A stretch of 64,000 nt of DNA from Stutzerimonas stutzeri (GTDB lineage: Bacteria > Pseudomonadota > Gammaproteobacteria > Pseudomonadales > Pseudomonadaceae): contig NZ_POUL01000004.1 of assembly GCF_002890895.1 (NCBI RefSeq), positions 186,001 through 250,000 on the forward strand, written 5' to 3'. The notes under the pieces were generated by a model. That model did not search any database and was not told the DNA's origin. It saw only the letters and a program-made list of their open reading frames with translations. Positions within the stretch are counted from its first letter, which is position 1; the number at the start of each line of letters is the position of its first letter. The position numbers and the translations under genes are program-made. Positions 49,457 through 59,011 of this stretch are shown here, piece after piece.

Positions 49457-50674
49457 CTAGCTCAGCATGACAAGTAGCCAGCCGCCGATGCCACCGGCCA
49501 TCACCACCAGCCAAGGCGGAAGCTTCCACACCATCAGTGCTGCCAGAGCAATCGCTGCCAGGACAATGTCACCGGGACCAAAAATCGCGCTGGTCCACAC
49601 CGGATCGTACAGCGCAGCAAGTAACAGGCCGACCACCGCCGCATTCACACCGCCCAGCGCAGCCTGCATCCTTCGATTGGCGCGCAGACGATCCCAGAAA
49701 GGCATAGCGCCAAATACCAGTAGAAACGACGGGATGAACACGGCAATCAGGCACAGCGCGGCATTGATCAGACTGCTGCCGCTGTCCATCGAGGCCCCGA
49801 GAAAAGCTGAGAAGGTGAACAGCGGTCCTGGGACCGCCTGGGCTGCGCCGTAACCGGCCATAAACGTGTCGTTGCTGACCCAGCCGTTGGGCACGACTTC
49901 GGCTTGCAGTAGCGGCAGCACCACGTGGCCGCCCCCGAAGACTAAGGCCCCGGCGCGGTAGAAGCTGTCGACCATCGCCACCAGCTGGTTGCTTGAGACA
50001 GCAGCCAAGGCAGGCAGCAGCAGCAGTAATGCAAAGAACAGCAGCAGCGCCACGACGCCGGCTGTTCGGCTCACGCGAGGCTGGAAGTGCGTCAGGCCGG
50101 ACGCCGCAGCAGGACGAAACATCAGCAGTCCCGTCAGACCGGAGATGGCAATGACGACCAGCTGCGCCCAGGCACTGGCCAACAGCAGAACGGCGCATGC
50201 AGCCAGCAGGGCGATAGCGATACGCGGGCCATCGGTGCACAGATTACGCGCCATTCCCCATACCGCCTGAGCTACGACCGCGACCGCGACGATTTTCAGT
50301 CCGTGGAGGACTCCGTCCGGCAAGCTGTTTCCCCAGCGGCCGACGCCAAGCGCGAACAATGCCAGCGCGATCGCTGAGGGCAGGGTGAATCCCGTCCAGG
50401 CCGCAAGAGAACCGCGATAGCCGCCCCTCAGCAACCCTATGGCGATCCCGACCTGGCTGCTCGCCGGGCCGGGGAGAAACTGACAGAGCGCAACCAAATC
50501 CGCATAGCGTTGCTCGTCGAGCCAGCGCCGGCGGTGGACGAACTCTTCACGGAAATACCCCAGGTGCGCCACCGGACCGCCAAATGAGGTCAGGCCCAGG
50601 CGCAGAAATAACAGAAAAATTGTCCACGGACTCGAGTGTTCCGGGGCGTTTGAATGGAGCTGGTCCGAGCTCAT
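49457..50674 (-). CDS. chrA: Chromate transporter ChrA (CHR family)
   Basis: An inner-membrane protein of 405 residues with two homologous CHR halves. The first has RLGLTSFGGPVAHLGYFREE at about 25-45, and the second AGALVFGGGHVVLPLLQAEV at about 235-255, each followed by a PGP motif (CQFLPGPASSQ and AQAVPGPLFTF). CHR proteins export chromate, and some homologues have other anion substrates. Start at 50674 (MSSDQLHSNAPEHSSPW). No chrB regulator or resistance genes adjoin. It ends 12 bases from the cNMP gene's end, convergent. Confidence 0.93.
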   Translation of the reverse strand: MSSDQLHSNAPEHSSPWTIFLLFLRLGLTSFGGPVAHLGYFREEFVHRRRWLDEQRYADLVALCQFLPGPASSQVGIAIGLLRGGYRGSLAAWTGFTLPSAIALALFALGVGRWGNSLPDGVLHGLKIVAVAVVAQAVWGMARNLCTDGPRIAIALLAACAVLLLASAWAQLVVIAISGLTGLLMFRPAAASGLTHFQPRVSRTAGVVALLLFFALLLLLPALAAVSSNQLVAMVDSFYRAGALVFGGGHVVLPLLQAEVVPNGWVSNDTFMAGYGAAQAVPGPLFTFSAFLGASMDSGSSLINAALCLIAVFIPSFLLVFGAMPFWDRLRANRRMQAALGGVNAAVVGLLLAALYDPVWTSAIFGPGDIVLAAIALAALMVWKLPPWLVVMAGGIGGWLLVMLS

Positions 50675-50764
50675 CGAGGCTGACCCTTGCGGTGAAAGGA
50701 GGTGGCACTGCTGTCGCCGCTCAAGTCTGCAGGATGCGGATGACGTTTTCACGTCAGCTGCGGC

Positions 50765-51697
50765 TCAGTGAGCCGGCCAGGCGCTGGGTACCAGGAACAG
50801 ACGCTCTTGTTCGATCCAGGTCCCGTTCGCCTGCGGCTCCAGGCGCACCAGCATTTTCGCTTGGCGCTGACCCTCTACTTCGCTGAGCCAACGATCGAAA
50901 TCGGCCCGCTTCCAAACGTCATCCAGCGGCATCTGCGCAGGTGCCAGCCATGCATGCCGGGGTAGCGGTTGCCAGGTGGCGCGATCGTCGTGTCCAGCGA
51001 AGCTGGCCCAGTCTGGGTGACGCAGCCAGCGCCCGCCCAGATGTCTTGGGTCGGCGCCAACAGGCGCAGAGCACCTGCTTGCTAGCGGCCGGAACAGATA
51101 GCCGCCCAGCCACAGTGCGCTGTTGATCTGGGCGCAGGTCAGCTCGCTGAGCAGCAGCTGCGCGGCGGGCTCCGACGGCAGCCTGAGTTGATGCTCGCAA
51201 AGCCGCCGCAGCTTGATATCGAGCCGGTCGTGGCTGCCGGGGCCCAGCCAGCGATCGTGCCGTGCGCTGTCGCCGTCCAGCCCAAGGTAGAACTTGACGG
51301 CCAGTTCCAGGTGATGGACGCCTTCCCGGTCGCGCAGGAGCAGATCCAGTTCGCCGAGGGTATGACCGTCTTGACGGATCGGCAGATTTGCCACCAGCAG
51401 ATCGATATCCGGCGCCTGGCACAACGCAAATTGCCAGAGTCGCTCGTAATACAGGCCCAGCCGCCGAACACTGCGTTGTGCAAGCCAGGCATCAAGAACG
51501 CCCGGCTGCGTGTCGAGCAGGCGCAGCCAGTCCGCGAGTTCATCAGGCTGATCAGCCCAGCGGCTGGCCGTGAGGGGGTGTCGCTGTGGTGCCGGGGCTT
51601 CGCTCAGCAAAGGTGGCGAAAGCAGCGCCCAGGCGAGATCCCGCACGGCGGGGTGCTGCAGGCTGGGAAGCAGATCACCAAGACAAGGAAGATTCAT
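50765..51697 (-). CDS. DUF1853 family protein
   Basis: A 310-residue protein of a family with no known function. Recognisable parts are the N-terminal helical half (HPAVRDLAWALLSPPLLSEA) and the conserved centre LGELDLLLRDREGVHHLELA followed by VKFYLG. This E-D-...E-x-K arrangement is reminiscent of a PD-(D/E)xK nuclease core: Glu-Leu-Asp, then His-Leu-Glu-Leu-Ala-Val-Lys. A nuclease role is inference. Start at 51697 (MNLPCLGDLLPSL). Divergent from nadK across about 210 bases. Confidence 0.85.
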   Translation of the reverse strand: MNLPCLGDLLPSLQHPAVRDLAWALLSPPLLSEAPAPQRHPLTASRWADQPDELADWLRLLDTQPGVLDAWLAQRSVRRLGLYYERLWQFALCQAPDIDLLVANLPIRQDGHTLGELDLLLRDREGVHHLELAVKFYLGLDGDSARHDRWLGPGSHDRLDIKLRRLCEHQLRLPSEPAAQLLLSELTCAQINSALWLGGYLFRPLASRCSAPVGADPRHLGGRWLRHPDWASFAGHDDRATWQPLPRHAWLAPAQMPLDDVWKRADFDRWLSEVEGQRQAKMLVRLEPQANGTWIEQERLFLVPSAWPAH

Positions 51698-51908
51698 GCA
51701 AGCAGCATAGCCGAGGTTGGTTTGCTGCCACTTCCAGCTTTCGCCCATAATTCGTCGGCTGCATTGCGACAGGGCATCCAGGTCAACACAGGGCGTTGAA
51801 CTTGAGTGTGCCTACGCGACACCAAATCAGTGCCTGTTAAGCTTCGGCCGGTCGGTGTTTCTTCTGTTGCGCAATTGCTTGTCACCCGTCTCGCCTCAGG
51901 GAGCTTCA

Positions 51909-52796
51909 ATGGATCAGTTCCGCAATATCGGCATCATTGGCCGCCTGGGCAGTTCCCAGGTGCTGGATACCATTCGCCGGTTGAAGAGATTCCTCGTGGA
52001 GCGCCACCTGCACGTGATTCTCGAAGAAAACATCGCTGAGGTGCTGCCTGGCCATGGCATGCAGACCTCGTCGCGGCAGCGTCTCGGCGATTCCTGCGAT
52101 CTGGTGATCGTGGTGGGTGGCGACGGCAGCCTGCTGGGCGCGGCGCGTGCGCTGGCCAAACATCGGGTCCCGGTGCTGGGGATCAACCGTGGCAGCCTTG
52201 GGTTTCTCACCGACATCCGCCCTGATGAGCTGGAAGAGAAGGTCGCGGAGGTGCTCAGTGGGCAATACACGCTCGAGAATCGTTTCCTGCTCGAGGCTCA
52301 GGTGCGGCGCTTCGAGGAGTCCATCGGTGAAGGCGACGCGCTCAACGACGTGGTGCTGCATCCCGGCAAGTCGACCCGGATGATCGAGTTCGAGCTGTAC
52401 ATCGATGGTCAGTTCGTCTGCAGTCAGAAGGCCGACGGGCTGATCATTGCCACCCCCACAGGCTCTACGGCCTATGCGCTGTCCGCCGGCGGGCCGATCA
52501 TGCACCCACGCCTGGATGCGATCGTGGTTGTTCCGATGTACCCGCATACCTTGTCCAGCCGGCCGATCGTGGTGGATGGCAACAGCGAGCTGAAAATCGT
52601 CGTTTCCCCGAACATGCAGATCTATCCGCAGGTCTCCTGTGATGGGCAGAACCATTTCACCTGTGCGCCAGGCGATACCGTCACGGTGCGCAAGAAACCG
52701 CAAAAGCTTCACCTGATCCACCCGCTTGACCACAATTATTACGAGGTCTGCCGCACCAAACTTGGCTGGGGCAGCCGACTCGGTGGAGGGGAATAG
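51909..52796 (+). CDS. nadK: NAD kinase NadK
   Basis: Phosphorylates NAD to NADP. The 295-residue protein has LVIVVGGDGSLLGAARALAK with the GGDG motif and catalytic Asp, the EGDALNDVVLHPG segment (NE/D motif), and SQKADGLIIATPTGSTAYAL. GAGCTTCA precedes the ATG at 51909. The earlier open frame is not coding. Its TAG stop shares one base with the GTG start of the phosphoesterase gene. Confidence 0.97.
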   Translation: MDQFRNIGIIGRLGSSQVLDTIRRLKRFLVERHLHVILEENIAEVLPGHGMQTSSRQRLGDSCDLVIVVGGDGSLLGAARALAKHRVPVLGINRGSLGFLTDIRPDELEEKVAEVLSGQYTLENRFLLEAQVRRFEESIGEGDALNDVVLHPGKSTRMIEFELYIDGQFVCSQKADGLIIATPTGSTAYALSAGGPIMHPRLDAIVVVPMYPHTLSSRPIVVDGNSELKIVVSPNMQIYPQVSCDGQNHFTCAPGDTVTVRKKPQKLHLIHPLDHNYYEVCRTKLGWGSRLGGGE

Positions 52797-53761
52797 TGTT
52801 TGTCGACCCGGAGCGCAGCTACGACCTGATCGGGGACGTGCATGGTTGTGCCCACACCTTGACCCGCCTGCTCGAGCAGCTGGGCTATCGTAAGCACGGC
52901 GATGTGTGGCGGCATCCACGCCGACAAGTGATCTTTCTTGGCGACATCATCGATCGCGGCCCCCGAATTCGCGAGGCGCTGCATCTGGTCCATGCAATGG
53001 TTGAAGCGGGGCAGGCGCATTGCATCATGGGCAATCACGAATTCAACGCGCTGGGCTGGTATACCCCGGCACCGCCCGAGAGCGGCAAGACCTTCGTTCG
53101 TGATCACACGCCGCGTTACGCCATGCTGTTGCAGCATACCTTTGAGCAGTTCGAGCAATATTCGGAAGAGTGGAGTGCCTTCCGCGAATGGTTCATGACC
53201 TTACCGCTGTACCTCGAAAGCGAGCGTTTTCGCGTCGTGCATGCGTGCTGGGACAACGCTGTGATCAGTCAGCTGCGACTGCGACTGCGGCTGAGCCAGG
53301 GCCGCGTCGATCTGGATTTTCTGCGTGACGCGGCGTTCAGCCAGGGCTTCGCTGCCAAGGCGCTGGACCGGCTCCTGCGCGGCACCGACATGCCGCTGCC
53401 GGAAGGCCTGACCTTGACCAGTGCTGAAGGCTTCACCCGAAGTTTTTTCAGAACGAAGTTCTGGGAAGAGAACCCCCAGACCTACGGCGATATCGTTTTT
53501 CAGCCCGACGGCCTGCCGGAGAAGGCTGCGCGGATGCCGCTCAGCACAAGTCAGAAAAATAAACTGTTGCTCTATGGCCCCGATGACCCGCTGTTGTTTG
53601 TCGGGCACTACTGGCGCAGCGGAACGCCGGCGCCGATCCGCCCCAACCTCGCCTGTCTTGATTACAGCGCGGTGAAATACGGCAAGCTCGTCGCCTACCG
53701 GCTCGATGAGGAAACCAGACTCGACCCGGCGAAGTTCGTCTGGGTAGACGTGGAGCGATAG
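52796..53761 (+). CDS. Metallophosphoesterase (PrpE/Ser-Thr phosphatase-like)
   Basis: A 321-residue calcineurin-fold phosphatase. The metal-binding motifs are in order: YDLIGDVHGCAHTLTRLLEQ, FLGDIIDRGPRIREAL and HCIMGNHEFNAL. A FRVVHACWD segment supplies a further His. Relatives include diadenosine tetraphosphatases and protein phosphatases, and the substrate is not evident. A GTG start overlaps the nadK stop by one base, and the rhomboid gene starts immediately after its own stop, so three genes are tightly coupled. Confidence 0.9.
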   Translation: MFVDPERSYDLIGDVHGCAHTLTRLLEQLGYRKHGDVWRHPRRQVIFLGDIIDRGPRIREALHLVHAMVEAGQAHCIMGNHEFNALGWYTPAPPESGKTFVRDHTPRYAMLLQHTFEQFEQYSEEWSAFREWFMTLPLYLESERFRVVHACWDNAVISQLRLRLRLSQGRVDLDFLRDAAFSQGFAAKALDRLLRGTDMPLPEGLTLTSAEGFTRSFFRTKFWEENPQTYGDIVFQPDGLPEKAARMPLSTSQKNKLLLYGPDDPLLFVGHYWRSGTPAPIRPNLACLDYSAVKYGKLVAYRLDEETRLDPAKFVWVDVER

Positions 53762-54628
53762 ATGAACATCGTTGAGGCGCTGCGCCTGCCATTGTCAGAA
53801 GACCTGAGCGGATTCATCGCCTTGTTGCATCGCCTGCAGGTCCCTTGCCGGGTCTCGGAAGAGTCCGGCGAGCAGGTGTTGCGGGTGCCGGCAGCAACCG
53901 CTGAACAGGTCCGAGAGCTGTATCAGCGCTACCCCAAGGGCGATGGCGCTGTGGTGGCCGAACAACCGGCACGCCGGGGCGGCGGTTTCTTAGCCAGCCT
54001 TCGCCGCAGCCCGCTGACAGCAGCCGTGTTGCTGCTGACGGTGATCGCCGCCGCGATCACCATGCTTGGTGAAAACTTCGAGACCATCCGCTGGTTCAGC
54101 TTTGGTGACTTCCGCATCGACGGTGAGTACGCCTACTTTGCGACGCTCGAGCAGACGCTGGCCGCCGGGGAGTGGTGGCGACTGGTGACGCCCATCTTCG
54201 TCCATTTCGGCTTCCTGCACCTTGCCATGAACTCAATGTGGTACTGGGAACTCGGGCGGCGCATCGAATATCGACAAGGTGCGCTGATGTTGCTTGGCCT
54301 TACGCTGGTGTTCGGTGTCGTGTCCAACGTGGCGCAATACACCTACGGCGGCCCGGGCCTATTTGGCGGCCTATCCGGCGTCTTGTACGGACTGCTCGGG
54401 CATTGTTGGCTGTTCCAGAAACTGTCGCCCGACGAGGCCTACCGGTTGCCCCCAGGCGTTGTGGTGCTGATGCTGGTCTGGCTGGTGATCTGCCTGACGG
54501 GCGTGATCGAAGTGGTCAGCTTCGGCGCCTTGGCGATTGCCAACGCAGCCCACGTTGGCGGGCTGGTGGCCGGCTGCCTGACGGGCATTCTAGGGGGGCT
54601 GCTGTCGCGCCGCAGGGCCGCGGTCTAG
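53762..54628 (+). CDS. Rhomboid family intramembrane serine protease
   Basis: A 288-residue GlpG-like protease. A cytoplasmic N-terminal domain (about 1-75) precedes six or seven transmembrane helices. The catalytic Ser is in GGPGLFGGLSGVLYGLLGH (GLSG motif) and the catalytic His in ANAAHVGGLVAGCLTG. The L1 loop HFGFLHLAMNSMWYWELGRR carries the conserved HxxxN and WR-like elements. Both catalytic residues are present, so it is probably active. Substrates unknown. It starts at the base after the phosphoesterase stop. Confidence 0.93.
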   Translation: MNIVEALRLPLSEDLSGFIALLHRLQVPCRVSEESGEQVLRVPAATAEQVRELYQRYPKGDGAVVAEQPARRGGGFLASLRRSPLTAAVLLLTVIAAAITMLGENFETIRWFSFGDFRIDGEYAYFATLEQTLAAGEWWRLVTPIFVHFGFLHLAMNSMWYWELGRRIEYRQGALMLLGLTLVFGVVSNVAQYTYGGPGLFGGLSGVLYGLLGHCWLFQKLSPDEAYRLPPGVVVLMLVWLVICLTGVIEVVSFGALAIANAAHVGGLVAGCLTGILGGLLSRRRAAV

Positions 54629-54707
54629 TGCAGCACAACGGCTGATCGGTTTTCCCTAAAACCGCGGCGCTCGGTAGAATGCGCCCTCGTTTCCCCGGGA
54701 GCCGGTC

Positions 54708-54983
54708 ATGTCGTCCTTTATCGAAGCCATCGAAAACATCACCCCTGAAATCTACGAAAACCTGAAGACCGCCGTCGAGCTGGGCAAGTGGAGCGACGGC
54801 CGCAAGTTGACGCCCGAACAGAAGGAAACCTGCCTCGGCGCAATGATCGCCTGGGAGCTGAAGAATCTGCCGGAAGAGGAACGTACCGGCTACATGGGTG
54901 GCCAGGAATGCGCCTCCAAGAGCAAGAACAAGGCGCCAATCGATACCAGCCTGTTTTCACCCGCTTCCGGGACCCGACACTGA
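54708..54983 (+). CDS. yeaC: YeaC family protein (DUF1315)
   Basis: A 91-residue cytoplasmic protein of unknown function: MSSFIEAIENITPEIYENLK, WSDGRKLTPEQKETCLGAMI and a ERTGYMGGQECASKS stretch are typical of DUF1315. TAGAAT at 54675-54680 is a possible -10 element. The stop TGATG overlaps the ATG of the DUF2797 gene. Confidence 0.9.
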   Translation: MSSFIEAIENITPEIYENLKTAVELGKWSDGRKLTPEQKETCLGAMIAWELKNLPEEERTGYMGGQECASKSKNKAPIDTSLFSPASGTRH

Positions 54984-55816
54984 TGCTCGAGCTGGGACGC
55001 GGCGCCCTGAGCAAGATGTCGATTCAACTGGGTGATCAGGCCCAGTATTCCTTCCGCCTGAACGACACGCTGGTTCCGGTCAATCCACTGATCGGCAAGA
55101 CGATTCGGCTGGAGTACCTGGGCGCCATCCATTGCAGCCACTGTGGTCGCAAGACCAACAAGAGTTTCAGCCAGGGTTATTGCTATCCCTGCTTCAAGAA
55201 ACTGCCGCAATGCGACATCTGCATCATGAGCCCGGAAAAATGCCACCACGACTTCGGCACCTGCCGCGATCCGCAGTGGGGCATGGACTTCTGCATGACC
55301 GACCACGTGGTGTATCTCGCCAACTCGTCGGGCATCAAGGTTGGCATCACACGTGCTACGCAACTGCCGACGCGCTGGCTCGATCAGGGCGCCAGCCAGG
55401 CGCTGCCGATCATGCGCGTCGCGACTCGACAACAGTCGGGTATGGTCGAAGACCTGTTGCGCAGTCAGGTGGCAGACCGCACCAACTGGCGCGCGCTGCT
55501 CAAGGGCGATGCTGAGCCCATTGATCTGGTCGAGATCCGTGAACAGATCTTCGATGCCTGCGCCGAAGGGTTGCGGGAGCTGCAACAGCGCTACGGGCTA
55601 CAGGCGATCCAGCCAGTGGCCGATGCACAGGTGCTGGAAATCCGCTACCCCGTTGAGGCCTACCCAACCAAGATCGTCAGCCTGGACCTGGAAAAGACGC
55701 CGGTGGTCGAAGGCACCCTGCGTGGCATCAAGGGTCAATATCTGATTCTCGATACAGGCGTTATCAACGTTCGCAAGTTCACGTCGTATCAGGTAGCTGC
55801 AAGCAGCGCGGCGTAG
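54983..55816 (+). CDS. DUF2797 family protein
   Basis: A 277-residue protein of a conserved but uncharacterised family. Near the N-terminus, IHCSHCGRKTNKSFSQGYCY followed by CFKKLPQCDICI forms a likely zinc-binding cluster of C-x2-C units. NSSGIKVGITRATQLPTRWL in the middle resembles a GIY-YIG-like strand pattern (IKVGIT), which I note without claiming nuclease activity. Start at 54983 overlaps the yeaC stop. The frame is open further upstream inside yeaC. Confidence 0.88.
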   Translation: MLELGRGALSKMSIQLGDQAQYSFRLNDTLVPVNPLIGKTIRLEYLGAIHCSHCGRKTNKSFSQGYCYPCFKKLPQCDICIMSPEKCHHDFGTCRDPQWGMDFCMTDHVVYLANSSGIKVGITRATQLPTRWLDQGASQALPIMRVATRQQSGMVEDLLRSQVADRTNWRALLKGDAEPIDLVEIREQIFDACAEGLRELQQRYGLQAIQPVADAQVLEIRYPVEAYPTKIVSLDLEKTPVVEGTLRGIKGQYLILDTGVINVRKFTSYQVAASSAA

Positions 55817-55957
55817 GGTGGATCACGCGTCACCGATCCACCGGGTGGCGATCCACCGGGTGGCGATCCACCGGGTGGCGATCCACGGGTGGCCGTCCAC
55901 CCAAATGAACACAGCGGCAAATTATTGGTGGATGTAGAAAGCGACATCCACCCTACG
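55812..55957. repeat. Palindromic tandem repeats flanked by an inverted repeat (REP-like)
   Basis: Three exact tandem copies of the 15-base unit GATCCACCGGGTGGC at 55835-55849, 55850-55864 and 55865-55879, then a fourth copy lacking one C at 55880-55893. Each unit holds the palindrome CCACC-G-GGTGG. The block is flanked by CGTAGGGTGGAT (55812-55823) and its exact complement ATCCACCCTACG (55946-55957), so the whole can fold as a large hairpin. It lies between DUF2797 and pepN. Confidence 0.85.
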
Positions 55958-56068
55958 GATCGATCATGCAGCTACTGGTTGGATCACGCATGACGATCCG
56001 CCCGACAGATGCTATTCACTTGCAGCTTCAAGCTCGCCGCTTTTAGCTGCCTCGAAGAGGCCCAGCCG

Positions 56069-58726
56069 ATGCGCATCGAACAACCGAAAGTCATTCATCT
56101 CAAGGATTATCAGGTTCCGGATTACCTGATCGATGAAACCCACCTGACCTTCGAGCTGTACGAGGACCGCACTGTGGTCCATGCGCAGCTGGTCATGCGG
56201 CGGAACCCGGAGGCGGGTGCCGGTCTGCCTTCCCTGCGGCTGGATGGCCAGGATCTCGAGCTGCTATCGCTGGCGATCAACGACCGTCAGCTCGGCCTGG
56301 GCGATTATGAAGTCGGCGAAGAAAGCCTGACGCTGCAGCCCGACGCGGCGAACTTCACCCTCGACAGCACAGTGGTGATTCACCCTGAAAGCAACACGGC
56401 GCTGGAGGGCCTCTACAAATCCGGCAGCATGTTCTGCACCCAATGTGAGGCCGAAGGCTTCCGCAAGATCACCTATTACCTGGACCGCCCGGATGTGATG
56501 AGCACCTTCACCACGACGGTCAGCGCCGAGAAGCAGGCCTATCCGATCCTGCTGTCCAACGGCAACCCGCTGGCCAGCGGCGAAGAAGACGACGGCCGTC
56601 ACTGGGCGACCTGGGAAGATCCGTTCAAGAAGCCAGCCTATCTGTTCGCCCTGGTGGCGGGTGACCTCTGGTGTATCGAGGACAGCTTCACCACCATGAG
56701 CGGTCGGGATGTAGCGCTGCGCATCTACGTCGAGCCGGAGAATGTCGACAAATGCCAGCACGCCATGGACAGCCTGAAGAAGTCCATGAAGTGGGACGAG
56801 GAAGCCTACGGCCGCGAATACGATCTGGATATCTTCATGATCGTCGCGGTCAACGACTTCAACATGGGCGCCATGGAGAACAAGGGCCTCAACATCTTCA
56901 ACTCCAGCGCGGTGCTGGCGCGCGCCGAAACGGCCACTGATGCTGCTCACCAGCGCGTCGAGGCCATCGTCGCTCACGAGTATTTCCACAACTGGTCGGG
57001 CAACCGCGTGACTTGCCGCGACTGGTTCCAGCTGTCGCTGAAGGAAGGCTTCACGGTATTCCGCGACTCGCAGTTTTCCGCTGATATGAACTCGCCGACT
57101 GTTAAGCGGGTGGAGGACGTGTCCTACCTGCGCACCCATCAGTTCGCCGAGGACGCCGGCCCGATGGCGCATTCGGTACGCCCGGAATCCTTCATCGAAA
57201 TCTCCAACTTCTACACCCTGACCGTTTACGAGAAGGGCGCCGAAGTGGTTCGCATGATCCAGACGCTGCTGGGCGAGGAGGGTTTCCGCAAGGGCAGCGA
57301 CCTCTACTTCGAGCGGCATGATGGCCAGGCCGTCACTGTTGACGATTTCGTCAAGGCCATGGAAGACGCCAACGGCGCCGACCTGACCCAGTTCAAGCGC
57401 TGGTACAGTCAGGCTGGCACACCGCGTCTGGTTGTCAGCGAGCAATACGACGCCACCGCAAAAACCTACAGCCTGACGTTCCGCCAGAGCTGCCCGCCGA
57501 CGCCTGGGCAGAGCGAGAAGTCGGCGTTCGTCATCCCGGTCTCGCTGGGCCTGCTGGACGGGCAGGGCAATGAAATCGCCTTGCGCCTCCAAGGCGAAGA
57601 CGCTGCAGTGGGCACTACCCGTGTGTTGGCAGTCGACCAGCCTGAGCAGACCTTCACTTTTGTCGACGTGCCAGAGCAGCCACTGCCGTCGCTGTTGCGC
57701 GGTTTCTCCGCACCGGTGAAGCTGGACTTCCCCTACAGCCGCGATCAGTTGATGTTCCTGATGCAGCATGACTCCGACGGCTTCAATCGCTGGGAAGCGG
57801 GCCAGCAGCTGTCGGTTCAGGTGCTGCAAGAGATGATCGGTCAACACCAGCGCGGCGAAGCGTTGCAGCTGGATCAACGGCTCGTTGCTGCGCTGCGCAG
57901 CCAGCTGGAAGATGAGAGTCTCGATCAGGCCATGGTTGCCGAAATGCTGTCACTGCCGAGTGAGGCCTACCTCACCGAAATCAGTGAGGTGGCTGACGTC
58001 GATGCCATCCACGCAGCGCGCGACTTCGCTCGCCATGGTATTTCTGCTGCTCTGTACGATCTGCTCTGGAAGCGTTATCAGGCCAATCGCGAGGTGTCGC
58101 GCCAGACGGCCTATGTCGCTGAAGCCAGCCACTTCGCCCGTCGCGCCTTGCAAAACATCGCGCTGTCATACCTGATGCTCAGCGGCAAGCCGGACGTGGT
58201 GGCTGCCTGCGTCGACCAGTTCGAGCAGGCCGATAACATGACCGAGCGCCTGACGGCGTTGGCGGTATTGGTCAATTCGAACTTCGAGGCCGAGCGCGCC
58301 AAGGCACTGGAAGCCTTTGCCGAGCACTTCAAGGACAACCCGCTGGTCATGGATCAGTGGTTCAGCGTCCAGGCCGGCAATACGCAACCGGGTGGCTTGG
58401 AGCGCGTCCAGCATCTGATGCAGCATCCGGCGTTCACGCTGAAGAACCCGAACAAGGTGCGTGCGTTGATCGGGGCCTTCGCCAATCAGAACCTGGTCAA
58501 CTTCCACCGGGCCGATGGCGCTGGTTATCGCTTCCTCGCTGACCAGGTAATCGTACTCAACAAGCTCAATCCGCAGATCGCTTCACGGCTGCTGGCACCG
58601 CTGACCCGCTGGCGCAAGTACGATGCCGGTCGTCAGGGCCTGATGAAAACAGAGTTGGAGCGCATCCTGGCCTCCGGTGACTTGTCGAGTGATGTCTACG
58701 AGGTGGTAAGCAAGAGCCTTGCCTGA
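56069..58726 (+). CDS. pepN: Aminopeptidase N PepN
   Basis: A zinc aminopeptidase (M1 family) that removes N-terminal residues from peptides. The 885-residue protein has the substrate-anchoring NMGAMENKGLNIFNSS and the zinc site HEYFHNWSGNRVTCRDWFQL with the third ligand Glu in SLKEG. Length and the DUF3458-type C-terminal half match E. coli PepN. The ATG at 56069 has AGAGG 8 bases upstream. The frame extends to 56009 without coding likeness. A terminator follows. Confidence 0.97.
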   Translation: MRIEQPKVIHLKDYQVPDYLIDETHLTFELYEDRTVVHAQLVMRRNPEAGAGLPSLRLDGQDLELLSLAINDRQLGLGDYEVGEESLTLQPDAANFTLDSTVVIHPESNTALEGLYKSGSMFCTQCEAEGFRKITYYLDRPDVMSTFTTTVSAEKQAYPILLSNGNPLASGEEDDGRHWATWEDPFKKPAYLFALVAGDLWCIEDSFTTMSGRDVALRIYVEPENVDKCQHAMDSLKKSMKWDEEAYGREYDLDIFMIVAVNDFNMGAMENKGLNIFNSSAVLARAETATDAAHQRVEAIVAHEYFHNWSGNRVTCRDWFQLSLKEGFTVFRDSQFSADMNSPTVKRVEDVSYLRTHQFAEDAGPMAHSVRPESFIEISNFYTLTVYEKGAEVVRMIQTLLGEEGFRKGSDLYFERHDGQAVTVDDFVKAMEDANGADLTQFKRWYSQAGTPRLVVSEQYDATAKTYSLTFRQSCPPTPGQSEKSAFVIPVSLGLLDGQGNEIALRLQGEDAAVGTTRVLAVDQPEQTFTFVDVPEQPLPSLLRGFSAPVKLDFPYSRDQLMFLMQHDSDGFNRWEAGQQLSVQVLQEMIGQHQRGEALQLDQRLVAALRSQLEDESLDQAMVAEMLSLPSEAYLTEISEVADVDAIHAARDFARHGISAALYDLLWKRYQANREVSRQTAYVAEASHFARRALQNIALSYLMLSGKPDVVAACVDQFEQADNMTERLTALAVLVNSNFEAERAKALEAFAEHFKDNPLVMDQWFSVQAGNTQPGGLERVQHLMQHPAFTLKNPNKVRALIGAFANQNLVNFHRADGAGYRFLADQVIVLNKLNPQIASRLLAPLTRWRKYDAGRQGLMKTELERILASGDLSSDVYEVVSKSLA

Positions 58727-58759
58727 TCAGGGCTGCGACTTGAGGCAATGACTGTCGAG

Positions 58760-58786
58760 AATCCCGCGCTTGCCGCGGGATTTTTC
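58760..58786 (+). terminator. Rho-independent terminator after pepN
   Basis: AATCCCGCG (58760-58768) pairs with CGCGGGATT (58774-58782), followed by T. Confidence 0.93.
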
Positions 58787-59011
58787 GTTCACAGAGGTGC
58801 TAGCCGGTCGCGATCAGACATCCCCTTCCAATGCCGGAGAAGAAGAGCGCCAAGCGCCGTGCCATAAGGCATACCTATCACGCAACATCATTGAGCCATG
58901 CTTAACAAAACATAACGTCCAGCCAATTGCCGCCGCTTTCGAAAGCCCTATAGCATGGCCTCGCCTGCCTTCCTACGCAGGCCTTACCTAATAAGAATAA
59001 AGGGGGTATGT

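Noticed and set aside
55835..55893. CRISPR array
   Set aside because: The 15-base units are directly abutting with no spacers, are palindromic, and no cas genes are nearby.
56264..57877. 537-residue open frame antisense to pepN
   Set aside because: It mirrors the codon structure of pepN in high-GC DNA, has no recognisable domain, and lies wholly inside a certain gene.
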